Assembly: GCF_014203355.1 (NCBI RefSeq)
Contig: NZ_JACHIR010000001.1
Span: forward strand, 1,676,038 to 1,740,037
Direction of reading: 5' to 3'
From: Kutzneria kofuensis
GTDB lineage: Bacteria > Actinomycetota > Actinomycetes > Mycobacteriales > Pseudonocardiaceae
Length of the DNA stretch: 64,000 bases
Notes under the pieces: model-generated
The model's input: the letters and a program-made list of their open reading frames with translations, nothing else
Databases searched by the model: none
What the model was told of the DNA's origin: nothing
In this document: in pieces, positions 33,201 to 42,210 of the stretch
Position numbering within the stretch: the first letter of the stretch is position 1
Layout of the letters: every line of letters starts with the position of its first letter
Position numbers and translations under genes: made by a program

Positions 33201-35882
33201 ATGGGCGCCGTGTGGGTCGGGGTGCTCGGCGAGCTGGAGGTGCGCGGACCGGACGGCGAGCGCGTGGAGGTCGGCGGGCCGATGGTCCGCACACTGCTGG
33301 TGCGGCTGGCGGTGGACGCGGGCCGGATCGTCACGACGGACCGGCTGATCGCCGACCTGTGGCCGGAGTCGGCGCCGGCGGAGCCGGGGGCGGCGCTGCA
33401 GTCGCTGGTGGCGAGGCTGCGCCGGGCGATCGGGCGGGCGACGATCGGCTCGCACCCGACCGGCTACCGGCTGGAGGTTCCGCCGGTCGAGGTCGACCTG
33501 CGGCAGTTCGAACGGGCGATCGCCGAGGGCCGGCCGCGGGAGGCGCTGGAGCTGTGGCGGGGTTGCCCGCTGGCCGACGTCGGCGACGCGGAGTTCGCCC
33601 GCGCGCCGATCGCGCGGCTGGAGGAGCTCCGGGCCACGGCGGTCGAGGCCCGGATCGACGCGGACATCGCGGCACGGCGGGACGTGATCGCCGAGGTCGA
33701 GGAGCTGGCGGCGGCGCAGCCGCTGCGCGAGGGCCTGCACGCGAGGCTGATGCGAGCCTTGACGGCGAAGGGCCGCCAGGCGGACGCGCTGGCGGTGTAC
33801 GACCGCGTGCGGAAGCTGCTGGCGGAGCAGCTGGGCGTGGATCCGGGGCCGGAGCTCCGGGAGGCGCACCTCCAGGCGCTGCGCACGACGTCGACCCGGT
33901 CCAACCTGCCGGCCCGGCTGACCAGCTTCGTCGGCCGTGACCTCGAACTGGAGCAGGTGACGCGGGCGTTGGCGGCCGCGCGGCTGGTGACGCTGACGGG
34001 AACCGGCGGGGCGGGCAAGACGCGGCTGGCGATCGAGGCGGCGGAGCGGCTGCTGACGGAGTTCCCCGACGGCGTCTGGCTGATCGATCTCGCGCCGACC
34101 ACGGACGTCGCGGCGGCGATCCGGGAGGCCCTGAACACGGCGGATCATCCCCGTGACTACCTGGCCACCCGGAATTCCCTACTGGTACTGGACAACTGCG
34201 AGCACGTGATCGACGCTGCGGCGGACTTCGCGGCCGGTCTGCTGGCCCGGTGCCCCCGTCTGAAGATCCTGGCGACGAGCCGGGAGCCGCTGAGCATCAC
34301 CGGCGAGACGCTGTGCCCGCTGCGTCCGTTGGCGGACAACCAAGCCGTCACATTGTTCACCGATCGAGCCCGCGCGGTGAGCCCGGACTTCCGACCCGAC
34401 GAATCCACAGTGGACATCTGCAGGGCGTTGGACGGCCTGCCGTTGGCGATCGAACTGGCCGCGGCGCGGACGAGGTCGCTCACGCCGGCGCAGCTCGTGG
34501 AGCGACTGGGCGACCGGATCGGGTTGCTGGACAAGGGGACCCGGGCCGCGCCGCAGCGGCACCGCACGCTCCGTGCGGTGATCGACTGGAGCTGGGACCT
34601 GCTCGACGACGCGGAACGCACACTGCTGAGCCGACTGTCGGTGTTCGCCGGCGGGGCGACGCTGGAAGCGATCGAGCGGGTGACGGACGGAACCCTGGAC
34701 CAGCTGACGTCCCTGGTGGACAAGTCACTCGTCGTCGCGACCGAGGAGCGGTACCGGCTGCTCGAAACGATCCGGGAGTACGCAGCGTCCAAACTGGACG
34801 GTGACGAAACCCGGCAACGTCACACGGAGTACTACACGGAGCTGGTCGAGCGCGCGGAACCGTTGCTACGCGGGCCGGAGCAGGCGACGTGGCTGGCGCG
34901 GCTCACCGCGGAGCGGGCGAACCTGGACCTGGCGATGTCGCCCCGCATGTTCACGGCCCGCCTCTGGCTCTGGCTGCTGCTCGCCCAACTGCAGGATCCC
35001 TTGCGCTGGGCCGAAACCATCGACACCGACGAGGCGAGGCTGCTCCGCGCTCCCACCGAGGAGATGCTGGACCGGCTGGCCCTGGAGGACGGTCCCGCGA
35101 CGCTGGCGCTGGTCGTCGTCCGCAGCGGCGACAACACCGCCAGGCTGAGCGGCATCGCGAAGCGGCTCGGCGAGTCCGTCGACCCGTGGCGGCGGGCCGC
35201 CGGCGAGCTGCTGCACGGATACGTCGCCTCGGAGATCAGCGACGGCCGTGTCGCCACGGCGGAACACCACTTCACCCGCGCGGCAACAGCTTTCCGTGAA
35301 CTCGGCGATCAGGTCGGGCTCAGCTACGCGCTGATGTTCCTGTCCATCTCGCTGGCCAGTCGCGGCGAGAACGAGGCCGCGCTGAAGTCCGTCTCGGAGG
35401 CCCTGGCGCTCGGCGTGCACATGCCGACGCTGCTGCAGGTGCAGTCGGCGCAGCTGCAGGCCCGCACCGGCGACATCGCAGGCGCGCGGCGGCTGCTGGA
35501 GCGGGCCGAGCGGAGCGCACCCGAGGACGATCCCGTGTCGCTGACCCGGATCCGCAACGCCCTCGCCGAGCTCGCCCGCCTCGGCGGGCGCCTCGACGAG
35601 GCCCTGGAGTGGCACCAGGCGGCGCTGGCGGTCGACCATCCCGACGCCCCGAACCAGTTCTTGGCGCACGCCCGCACCAACTACGCGCTGACGCTGGCCG
35701 CCCTCGGCGACCGGGAGGAAGCCGGCCGCCAGCACGAGATCGCCGTGGAGTTGGCGATGCGAACCAAGGACGCGCCGGCGCGGGCGTTGGTGTTGGAGGC
35801 GCAGGCGGATTGGTACGAAAGCGGCGGCGACCAGGAACAGGCCGCCGCCCTCCGGGCACGAGCGGCGGAGCTCAGGGGTTGA
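33201..35882 (+). CDS. SARP/AfsR-like regulator (BTAD, NB-ARC, TPR)
   Basis: The 893-residue protein has three parts. Residues 1-95 form an OmpR-like winged helix (LGELEVRGPDGERVEVGG, SLVARLRRAIG); 100-235 are a bacterial transcriptional activator domain (LMRALTAKGRQADALAVYD, LGVDPGPEL). Residues 250-530 are an NB-ARC ATPase with Walker A TGTGGAGKTRLA near 266 and Walker B LLVLDNCEH near 328; the rest is helical TPR-like. SARPs activate secondary-metabolite or stress genes by recruiting RNA polymerase to repeated sites. Its target is unknown; the neighbouring oxidoreductase gene is convergent. Confidence 0.92.
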   Translation: MGAVWVGVLGELEVRGPDGERVEVGGPMVRTLLVRLAVDAGRIVTTDRLIADLWPESAPAEPGAALQSLVARLRRAIGRATIGSHPTGYRLEVPPVEVDLRQFERAIAEGRPREALELWRGCPLADVGDAEFARAPIARLEELRATAVEARIDADIAARRDVIAEVEELAAAQPLREGLHARLMRALTAKGRQADALAVYDRVRKLLAEQLGVDPGPELREAHLQALRTTSTRSNLPARLTSFVGRDLELEQVTRALAAARLVTLTGTGGAGKTRLAIEAAERLLTEFPDGVWLIDLAPTTDVAAAIREALNTADHPRDYLATRNSLLVLDNCEHVIDAAADFAAGLLARCPRLKILATSREPLSITGETLCPLRPLADNQAVTLFTDRARAVSPDFRPDESTVDICRALDGLPLAIELAAARTRSLTPAQLVERLGDRIGLLDKGTRAAPQRHRTLRAVIDWSWDLLDDAERTLLSRLSVFAGGATLEAIERVTDGTLDQLTSLVDKSLVVATEERYRLLETIREYAASKLDGDETRQRHTEYYTELVERAEPLLRGPEQATWLARLTAERANLDLAMSPRMFTARLWLWLLLAQLQDPLRWAETIDTDEARLLRAPTEEMLDRLALEDGPATLALVVVRSGDNTARLSGIAKRLGESVDPWRRAAGELLHGYVASEISDGRVATAEHHFTRAATAFRELGDQVGLSYALMFLSISLASRGENEAALKSVSEALALGVHMPTLLQVQSAQLQARTGDIAGARRLLERAERSAPEDDPVSLTRIRNALAELARLGGRLDEALEWHQAALAVDHPDAPNQFLAHARTNYALTLAALGDREEAGRQHEIAVELAMRTKDAPARALVLEAQADWYESGGDQEQAAALRARAAELRG

Positions 35883-35883
35883 C

Positions 35884-37236
35884 CTACCAGCGCCCCAAGT
35901 ACTGGCGGACGTCGGCCGCGTCCGCCGCGATCATGCCGATGTATCCGTCCGGTCGCACAACGACATAGGCGTCCTCGATGTCGTAGGCGGGGGCATCCGT
36001 CACCGCTACCCCGCCGGGGTAATCGGCCGTGCCGAACGTCAGCACAGTGAACTGCGGTCCCTGCAACGCCTCGTGGATACGGCGGGTGCCGGCGAGCCCG
36101 TCGGGTGCGCGGTCACCGGCCCGCAGGGAACCGGCCACCGCTCGCGTGTCGACGGAAAGCTTGCTGTCGCGGTAGTGCAGCCCGAGCTGCCGCAGCGCGG
36201 GGTCGCTGCGGTCCATGGCATCGTCCCGCCGCTCGACGCCGCGGTTGAACAGTTCGGTGCTGATGCCCAGCACATCGGCGGCGATGGGCAGCCGCTCGTC
36301 CTCGTAGCTGTCGAGCAGTTCCTCGGAGCCGTTGGCGAGTTTCCAGCCGAGGTTGTACGCGTCCTGCACGCCGGTGTTGAGCCCCTGCCCGCCGGCGGGC
36401 GTGTGCACGTGCGCCGCGTCGCCGGCCAGGAACACGCGGCCGACCCGGTAGCGGTCGACCATGCGAACGTTTGCCCGCCACTGGCTGGACCAGCCCACGT
36501 CGGTGAGCGTGAAGCCGCTGACGGATCGGACCAACTCGGAGAGATCGACCTCGTCGTCGCGGGTGGTGGTGAGCTGGAAGGTGTCGGTGCCGGCCAACGG
36601 GCACAGCGCCAGCACCGGCCCCTCGGTGGTCGTCCAGATGTGCCAGTGGTCCCGGTCCAACCCGTCGATCTTCACGTCGGCGATCAGCAGCCGGTGCTGC
36701 TCCAGCGTCTCGCCGGCGAAGTCGACCCCGGCGGCCTTGCGCACGCCGCTGCGCCCGCCGTCGGCGCCGACGAGATACCGCGCCCGCACCGGCTTCCCGT
36801 CGAGCATCGCGGTGACGGCGTCGTCGTCCTGGGTGAAGCCCTGGAACTCGACGCCGGGTTCGACGCGGCCGCCGAGCTCGACCAGCCGGTCGCGCAGGAT
36901 CTCGGCGGTCCGCCACTGCGGCAGCATCAGCGGATTCGGGTACGGCACGTCGGGCCGCGGGTCCACGGTCGGCGCCAACGTCCGCTCCCACACGACCTGC
37001 CCGTCCTGGTACCCGCGCATCGGCGGGTACGGGCCGCCGTGCTCCTGCGCCGCGTCGATCACGCCGAGGTCGGCGAACACCTCGAGGGTGCGCGGCTGGA
37101 TGCCCTTGCCGCGGGAGCCGGCGAAGTCGCCGGGGTCGCGGTCCACGATGCGGTGCGCGACGCCGCGGCGGGCGAGGTCGACGGCCAGGGTGAGGCCGGT
37201 CGGGCCGGCTCCGATGATCAGGATTTCGGTGTCCAT
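35884..37236 (-). CDS. FAD-dependent aromatic monooxygenase (PHBH/RdmE-like)
   Basis: The 450-residue protein has the FAD motif ILIIGAGPTGLTLAVDLARRG, the middle YLVGADGGRSGVRK (DG motif) and VFLAGDAAHVHTPAGGQGLNTGVQDAYNLGWKLA (GD motif), which define class A flavoprotein hydroxylases. Such enzymes hydroxylate polyketides, phenols or drugs, and some inactivate tetracycline or rifampicin. ATG 37236 is used; an in-frame GTG three codons earlier is possible. Its stop is 1 base from the convergent SARP stop. Confidence 0.9.
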   Translation of the reverse strand: MDTEILIIGAGPTGLTLAVDLARRGVAHRIVDRDPGDFAGSRGKGIQPRTLEVFADLGVIDAAQEHGGPYPPMRGYQDGQVVWERTLAPTVDPRPDVPYPNPLMLPQWRTAEILRDRLVELGGRVEPGVEFQGFTQDDDAVTAMLDGKPVRARYLVGADGGRSGVRKAAGVDFAGETLEQHRLLIADVKIDGLDRDHWHIWTTTEGPVLALCPLAGTDTFQLTTTRDDEVDLSELVRSVSGFTLTDVGWSSQWRANVRMVDRYRVGRVFLAGDAAHVHTPAGGQGLNTGVQDAYNLGWKLANGSEELLDSYEDERLPIAADVLGISTELFNRGVERRDDAMDRSDPALRQLGLHYRDSKLSVDTRAVAGSLRAGDRAPDGLAGTRRIHEALQGPQFTVLTFGTADYPGGVAVTDAPAYDIEDAYVVVRPDGYIGMIAADAADVRQYLGRW

Positions 37237-37284
37237 GGCGAACACCGTGCCCGGGGCCGCTGTCAGGCCACCGACAACGCGCTG

Positions 37285-38097
37285 TCAGCGCGCACGCCGT
37301 CCGGTGTCGATGAGGAAGTCGTCGAACAGGTTCGGCAGGTACGCCACCAGCAGGCCCAGCGCGGAGAAGGCGCCGCCGACGGGGTTGAGCCGGGACAGCG
37401 CCCACGCGAAGGCGCAGCCGCGGTAGGCCGGCACGGGCGTGGCGACATCGGTGAACCAGCTCAGGAACGGCATCCGCAGTTCGCGGATGCGGGGGTTGAC
37501 CAGCGGGCCGCCCAGCGCCAGCAGCGCGGTCGGCTCGTTGCGCATGGCCCAGCGGTACACCTGGGAGAACTGGTAGAACCGCCACTCGGCGGCGGTCGGC
37601 GGGATGCCGAGGGTGCGGGCGAGGGCGACGCCGTGCTCGGTGGCGGCCTGCTCGGCCCGGCTCCAGGCGGCGTCGTGCACGCTGCGCCGGTCCAGCTCGC
37701 CGTCACTGAGCCGACGTAAGTACGTAGCCCATTCGGTTGAGCCGGGGTTGCCGAACGTGTCCTCGGACAGCCCCAGCGCGATGGCGGTGCCGCGCTCCAG
37801 ACCCTCCAGAATGGAGGCGTCCACAATGGACATCCAGCTGCCCGGACGGGCCAGCTCGTTGTCCCGGAAGAATTCGAGCACACCTTCGATGTTCCGCCAT
37901 CGACGTGGGTCGATGGCGAGCCGGCTCGCGTACTCCGACTGCACGTCGCGCAGAAAGTCCAGGCGGTCGGCCACATTCATGTGGTCGAGCTCGGCGAGGG
38001 TGCGACCGAGCGGGCGCGCCGCGACCTTGCGGGCGCGCGGGACCGCGACCGGCGCGACAGGCGCGCAGGTGTCGGCCATCACATCTCGGGCGTACAC
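37285..38097 (-). CDS. unrecognised protein upstream of the flavin monooxygenase
   Basis: I do not recognise a family for this 270-residue protein. It is rich in Arg and Trp, with segments such as RWRNIEGVLEFFRDNELARPGSW... (start of a mostly helical body) and a hydrophobic C-terminal stretch SALGLLVAYLPNLF. GTG 38097 is chosen because GGGGAG lies 7 bases ahead; an ATG seven codons earlier is possible. It is 48 bases ahead of the monooxygenase gene on the same strand and probably in the same transcript. Confidence 0.6.
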   Translation of the reverse strand: MYARDVMADTCAPVAPVAVPRARKVAARPLGRTLAELDHMNVADRLDFLRDVQSEYASRLAIDPRRWRNIEGVLEFFRDNELARPGSWMSIVDASILEGLERGTAIALGLSEDTFGNPGSTEWATYLRRLSDGELDRRSVHDAAWSRAEQAATEHGVALARTLGIPPTAAEWRFYQFSQVYRWAMRNEPTALLALGGPLVNPRIRELRMPFLSWFTDVATPVPAYRGCAFAWALSRLNPVGGAFSALGLLVAYLPNLFDDFLIDTGRRAR

Positions 38098-38463
38098 GAA
38101 ACGACTCCCCGGTGGCATGAACAAGACAACGCCCGAAAATCGTATCCGCCCCGAATGGGTGCACCTGTCGTCACATTGGGCGAACCACTGCCGCCGACCA
38201 GCCGATCTTGGCGAAAGCCCAGGCCAGGAGGATGTGTCTAGTGTGGTCGGTCACGTAACAAGGTGAAAAGTCCTGGCGTGCCGCGAGAAGATCACCACGC
38301 ACGGTGCGGCTCCGGTCACAGGGGCGCACCGATCCGCTCACGGTTCGGCCAACGGTCTTGACTCCACAGTGGACCACGCGGGCGGACAGGGCTCTGTAGA
38401 AGAAGATCACGTCGCCAGCGAAAGGCTTCGGCCACGACGTCCGTACGGGCTAAGCCAATCAGA
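38098..38463. other. 366-bp intergenic region without a convincing gene
   Basis: I see no ORF here with a ribosome site or family signal. It should hold the promoter of the minus-strand gene ending at 37285 and the 3' region of the PadR gene. Its composition is a little lower in GC than its surroundings. Confidence 0.5.
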
Positions 38464-38832
38464 TCATCTCTGGAACCGATAGACCGCGGCGCCACGGGAG
38501 TTCTCCGCGCGGCGCGCGTACCGGTGCAGGAACGCGTCGATGGACGCGCGGGTGCGGGTGAGCGCGGCGGCGGACTCGGCCAGCACCGCCGCGCCGTTGG
38601 CGGTCAGGTGGTACATCCGCCGGGCCGGCCCCGGCGTCGCGGTGGTCCAGCTGGAGCACACCAGCCCGGCCCGCTCCAGGTTGCGCAGCGCGCGGTAGAT
38701 TCCGCTGGCGTCGTTGTCCACGCCGCACAACAGCCGCAGCCGCTCGATGAGCTCGTAGCCGTGGTCCGGCCGCTCGTCGAGCAACAGCAGCAGGCACGGC
38801 TGGACGAAGTTGCGCGGTTCCCCTTCGCGCAT
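38464..38832 (-). CDS. PadR-family transcriptional regulator
   Basis: The 122-residue protein has the PadR winged helix: FVQPCLLLLLDERPDHGYELIERL then DASGIYRALRNLERAGLV, with a wing GPARRMYHLTANG and a short C-terminal dimerisation helix. PadR proteins usually repress a neighbouring gene and themselves. ATG 38832 has GAGG about 9 bases ahead. A perfect palindrome overlaps this ribosome site, which fits autorepression. Confidence 0.87.
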   Translation of the reverse strand: MREGEPRNFVQPCLLLLLDERPDHGYELIERLRLLCGVDNDASGIYRALRNLERAGLVCSSWTTATPGPARRMYHLTANGAAVLAESAAALTRTRASIDAFLHRYARRAENSRGAAVYRFQR

Positions 38833-38849
38833 CAGGCGACCTCGCCTGA
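38832..38849. promoter_or_regulatory. 18-bp palindrome at the padR start
   Basis: TCAGGCGA-CC-TCGCCTGA has perfect 8-bp arms and covers the ribosome site and first base of the PadR gene. It could be a PadR operator or an mRNA hairpin that limits translation. Confidence 0.55.
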
Positions 38850-39090
38850 ATTCATGACGGCCTCCACGTCGAATTCTCGCCCGTGACCCCGACCAAGGAT
38901 AAAACCGAATGGCGGCGGCCGACAGGGACACCGCCGCGTCCAATCGGGTACCGCACGAGCCGCGTTCACCGGGTAAATCAAGGATGCAGCCGCCGAAAGG
39001 TAGAGTCTGCGCTGGTCCGACCGGAACAACCGCAACCCATTCGGCCTGATAACCTGCGGCCACCGCGGACGGCACCGGTACGGTTCAACG

Positions 39091-39825
39091 ATGACCGCGA
39101 TGTCCCCGGCGCGGCTGGCGGAAACGTTCGCCAGCATCGCCGATACCCTCGTCGATGACGTGGACCATGTCGAGTTCGCGCGATTCCTGGCTGCACGTGC
39201 ACGGGAAACGTTGCTCGTGGCCGCCGCCGGCGCCGTTCTCGTCGATCATCGCGGACAGCCGCACATCGGGCACTCGGCTCCCGATCGCCTGGCGGCTTCG
39301 CCATTGTGGCCACTGCTGCGCGGCGACGGCCCGAGCATGGAGTGCCACCGCACCGGAACTGCGATCGTGGTGCCGGACACCGACCAGCGAAACAACCGAT
39401 GGAACCGTTTTCTCGCGGAGGCCAGAGCGTGCGGCTTCGGCTCGCTGACCGCCGTGCCGTTACGCGTGCGGGAAACCACGATCGGGGCCTTGACAGTACT
39501 GCGGACCGAGCGCGGAACCTTGTCGGATCAGGACAGCCGAATCATCGAGGCGATGGCACTCACGGCCGCCGCCGGCGTGCGCGGACTTGGGGAGCTGACC
39601 CAGGCGCAAACGCTCGCCGCGCAGCTCCAGACCGCGTTCAGCAGTCGAATAGTGATCGAACAAGCCAAAGGCGTGCTGGCCGAACGGCACGGCAGTTCGG
39701 TGGACCGCGCATTCGGCGCCCTTCGCGAGTACGCCAGGCGGCGCAACCTCCGCCTCTCCGACCTCGCGAACGCGGTGGTCGCCGGATCGGAGCAGGTGCC
39801 GCCGCTGCCGCCGGCGACGAAGTGA
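39091..39825 (+). CDS. GAF-ANTAR RNA-binding antiterminator
   Basis: The 244-residue protein has a GAF-like sensor (LLVAAAGAVLVDHRG to IGALTVLRTERGTLS, roughly residues 40-160) and a C-terminal ANTAR domain (LQTAFSSRIVIEQAKGVLAE then AFGALREYARRRNLRLSDLA). ANTAR proteins bind paired hairpins in leader RNAs and stop early termination. The GAF part should sense a ligand or partner. No close ANTAR-type target is evident in the window. The next gene is on the same strand 159 bases downstream. Confidence 0.88.
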   Translation: MTAMSPARLAETFASIADTLVDDVDHVEFARFLAARARETLLVAAAGAVLVDHRGQPHIGHSAPDRLAASPLWPLLRGDGPSMECHRTGTAIVVPDTDQRNNRWNRFLAEARACGFGSLTAVPLRVRETTIGALTVLRTERGTLSDQDSRIIEAMALTAAAGVRGLGELTQAQTLAAQLQTAFSSRIVIEQAKGVLAERHGSSVDRAFGALREYARRRNLRLSDLANAVVAGSEQVPPLPPATK

Positions 39826-39984
39826 TCTTCGTCCTGATGGGTTGCGACGTTAATTCACCAGGTGCATCGTTGACCCTGAATGGCCGAATTCACCGTGCAT
39901 TGTCGCCGGCACTCGCCCATCGCACCGCTCCGGACCCTGGCGGATCATCACAAGAAGTCGTGAGAAGGACCAGGGAGGTGTGTC

Positions 39985-40836
39985 GTGTCCGGGTGGGTGT
40001 CCGTCTCGGCCCGGCGGTCCGCGTACACCGGCGAGCCGCTGAGCCGGGCCAGCACCGCGGTCGGTGACCTGGCGGGCCACGGACTCGACTTCTGCTCCGC
40101 CGGCCAGCGCCGGTTCCGCGCCCTGCTCGCGCTGCTGGTGTGCAATTCCGACGGCAGCGAGAACCAGTTGACGCGCTGGCAGCTCGACTGGTCCGCCGCC
40201 GGACGCATCGTCTACTCCCCCGAGCAGCACGCGCTCGTCGTGCTCACGCCGATACCGCACCTGCTGGCCTCGGCCGCGCTGGTCCACCCGGATCCGGTGC
40301 GCCGCCAGGGTTTTCCGGGGCTGCGGCCGCTCAACGCGCATCCCGACGGGCTGTGGTTCCGGATGCGGCACGTGCCGACGCGCACGCTGCTGCGCATCGA
40401 AGCAGTCGAATCCGAGACCGCCGCGGTGCATCCGCAGGTGCCGATCGCATGGGAGATCGCCAGCCGCAGCTGGGAGATCCTGCCCGAGGAGGACGCGGCG
40501 CTGCAATCGGTGCCGCCGATGCACGTGGACGCCGAGCAGCTGCTGGCCGCCGTGCTGGTCCGCCTCGGCGCCGACGAGCCGGACGGGCGCTGGCACGTGG
40601 GCGCGACGTTGGCCCGTGCGCACCAGCGGGGCACGGCGTCGCCGCTGCGCTCGCTGTGGGGCCGGGGCCGGCACTGGCAGCTGGTGTGCCGGGATCGTGC
40701 CACCGTGACGGGCCTGTCGTGGGCGTTGACGGGCGCGGAGATAGGACTGGCCGGGGCGGTGTTGTTGGAGCGCACGCGGTCCACGGCCCTGATCGGCCAC
40801 CGGGAGGCCACGCTGCGACTGGTCGGTCCCGGATGA
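39985..40836 (+). CDS. unrecognised 283-residue protein
   Basis: GTG 39985 has a GGGAGG ribosome site 6 bases ahead, and codon use is normal, so this is a real gene. I do not recognise its family. It is soluble, without signal peptide or membrane helix, and has two similar-sized halves: an N-terminal part with RWQLDWSAAGRIVYSPEQHAL and a C-terminal part with RLGADEPDGRWHVGATLARA and WALTGAEIGLAGAVLLERT. It follows the GAF-ANTAR gene and precedes nagA. Confidence 0.65.
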   Translation: MSGWVSVSARRSAYTGEPLSRASTAVGDLAGHGLDFCSAGQRRFRALLALLVCNSDGSENQLTRWQLDWSAAGRIVYSPEQHALVVLTPIPHLLASAALVHPDPVRRQGFPGLRPLNAHPDGLWFRMRHVPTRTLLRIEAVESETAAVHPQVPIAWEIASRSWEILPEEDAALQSVPPMHVDAEQLLAAVLVRLGADEPDGRWHVGATLARAHQRGTASPLRSLWGRGRHWQLVCRDRATVTGLSWALTGAEIGLAGAVLLERTRSTALIGHREATLRLVGPG

Positions 40837-40880
40837 CGGACCGTTCGGCCCGGCGGTCGTGTGCACGGCACCGCTTCCGA

Positions 40881-40896
40881 TAAGGTCTATACCAAT
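40881..40896. promoter_or_regulatory. DasR-like site (dre) ahead of nagA
   Basis: TAAGGTCTATACCAAT carries the core GGTCTATACC with imperfect flanking arms. It lies 57 bases ahead of the nagA start and has the same core as the LPMO site at 21631. Confidence 0.72.
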
Positions 40897-40952
40897 ACCG
40901 CCAAGCTGCCGTGGCGGCAGTCGGACCCTGACGCCTAGTCCAGGAGGCACCC

Positions 40953-42128
40953 GTGTACCTGCTGCGCCACGCCCGGCTCGTGTTGCCGGGGGGAGTCGTC
41001 GACGACGGCCGCCTCGCCGTCGACGGCGAATGGATCACCGAGCTGGGCACCGGCGCCAACGGCGGACCGCATGCCGGCACCGAGGTCGTCGACCTCACCG
41101 GATACCTGGTGGTGCCCGGATTCGTGGACATGCACGTCCACGGCGGTGGCGGCGGCTCCTTCGGCGAGGACCTGGAGCAGGCGCGCAAGGTCGTGGAGTT
41201 CCATCGCGCGCACGGCACGACGACGTCCATCGCCAGCACCGTCACGATGGCGCTGCCCGAGCTCGAACGCGCCGTCGAGGCACTGTCCGGACTGGTGCAG
41301 GACGGCCTGCTGGCCGGCATCCACCTCGAAGGGCCGTTCATCAGCAAGGCCCGCTGCGGCGCCCACGATCCCGCGCTGCTGCGGGAACCCGAGGAGCACG
41401 TCATCGGCAAGCTGTTGGAACGCGGGCACGGCGCCGTGAAGATGGTGACGCTGGCGACCGAGCTGACCGGCGGGCTGCGGGCGGTGCGGCAGCTCACCGA
41501 CAACGGCGTGATCGCCGCCTTGGGGCACACCGATTCCAGCTACGAGCAGGCACGCGAGGCCATCGACGCCGGCGTCACCGTGGCCACGCACCTGTTCAAC
41601 GCCATGCGCGGCCTGCACCACCGCGAGCCGGGGCCGATCGCCGCGATGCTGGAGTCCGAAACAGTTGCGGTGGAATTGGTGAACGACGGGCACCATCTGC
41701 ACGACGCCGCCGTTGAGCTGGCGTTCCAGGCGGCCGGGCACTCCCGGGTCTCGCTGATCACCGACGCGATGAGCGCCGCCGGCGTCGGCGACGGCAGCTA
41801 CGAGCTGGGGCAGCTGGCCGTTCGCGTCGTCGACGGGGTGGCGCGACTGGCCGACAACGGTTCCATCGCCGGCTCCACGCTCACCATGGACAACGCTTTC
41901 CGGCGGGCCGTGCTCGTCAACCAGATCCCGCTGGAGCAGGCCGCCGTCGCCGCCTCCGGCACCCCCGCCCGGGTGCTCGGCATCGACGACCTCGTCGGCT
42001 CGCTGGAGGTCGGCAAGCGGGCGGACCTCGTGGTGCTCGACGACCGCCTCGCCGTCGCCGGCGTGATGTCCCGCGGCCGCTGGGTCACCGAGGTCCCCGC
42101 CCCCCTCACCACCGTCGACGCTCAGTAA
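40953..42128 (+). CDS. nagA: N-acetylglucosamine-6-phosphate deacetylase
   Basis: The 391-residue amidohydrolase has the metal motif DMHVHGGGGGSFGED, the LEGPFISKARCGAH loop, the ALGHTDSSYEQA and HLFNAMRGLHHREPG motifs and LITDAMSAAGVGDGSYELG, all typical of NagA. It removes acetate from GlcNAc-6-phosphate in the cytosol. The start is GTG, with AGGAGG about 6 bases ahead. A dre site upstream places it in the DasR GlcNAc regulon. Confidence 0.96.
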   Translation: MYLLRHARLVLPGGVVDDGRLAVDGEWITELGTGANGGPHAGTEVVDLTGYLVVPGFVDMHVHGGGGGSFGEDLEQARKVVEFHRAHGTTTSIASTVTMALPELERAVEALSGLVQDGLLAGIHLEGPFISKARCGAHDPALLREPEEHVIGKLLERGHGAVKMVTLATELTGGLRAVRQLTDNGVIAALGHTDSSYEQAREAIDAGVTVATHLFNAMRGLHHREPGPIAAMLESETVAVELVNDGHHLHDAAVELAFQAAGHSRVSLITDAMSAAGVGDGSYELGQLAVRVVDGVARLADNGSIAGSTLTMDNAFRRAVLVNQIPLEQAAVAASGTPARVLGIDDLVGSLEVGKRADLVVLDDRLAVAGVMSRGRWVTEVPAPLTTVDAQ

Positions 42129-42139
42129 CTACCCCGATG

Positions 42140-42190
42140 TTCGGAACGGACCGTTCCTCCACTCCGAGTAGAGGAAAGGTCCGTTCCGAA
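42140..42190. terminator. bidirectional hairpin between nagA and the permease
   Basis: TTCGGAACGGACCGTTCCTC and GAGGAAAGGTCCGTTCCGAA form a 20-bp stem with one mismatch between convergent genes. It shares the CCCCGATGTT lead-in and the GGAMGGACC stem with the hairpin at 30681-30725. Confidence 0.8.
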
Positions 42191-42210
42191 CGGTGAAGGC
42201 GGCTGGGCGG

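Noticed and set aside
38171-38410. A 79-codon minus-strand ORF in the intergenic gap
   Set aside because: No ribosome site, no family signal, and unusual codon use for this genome.
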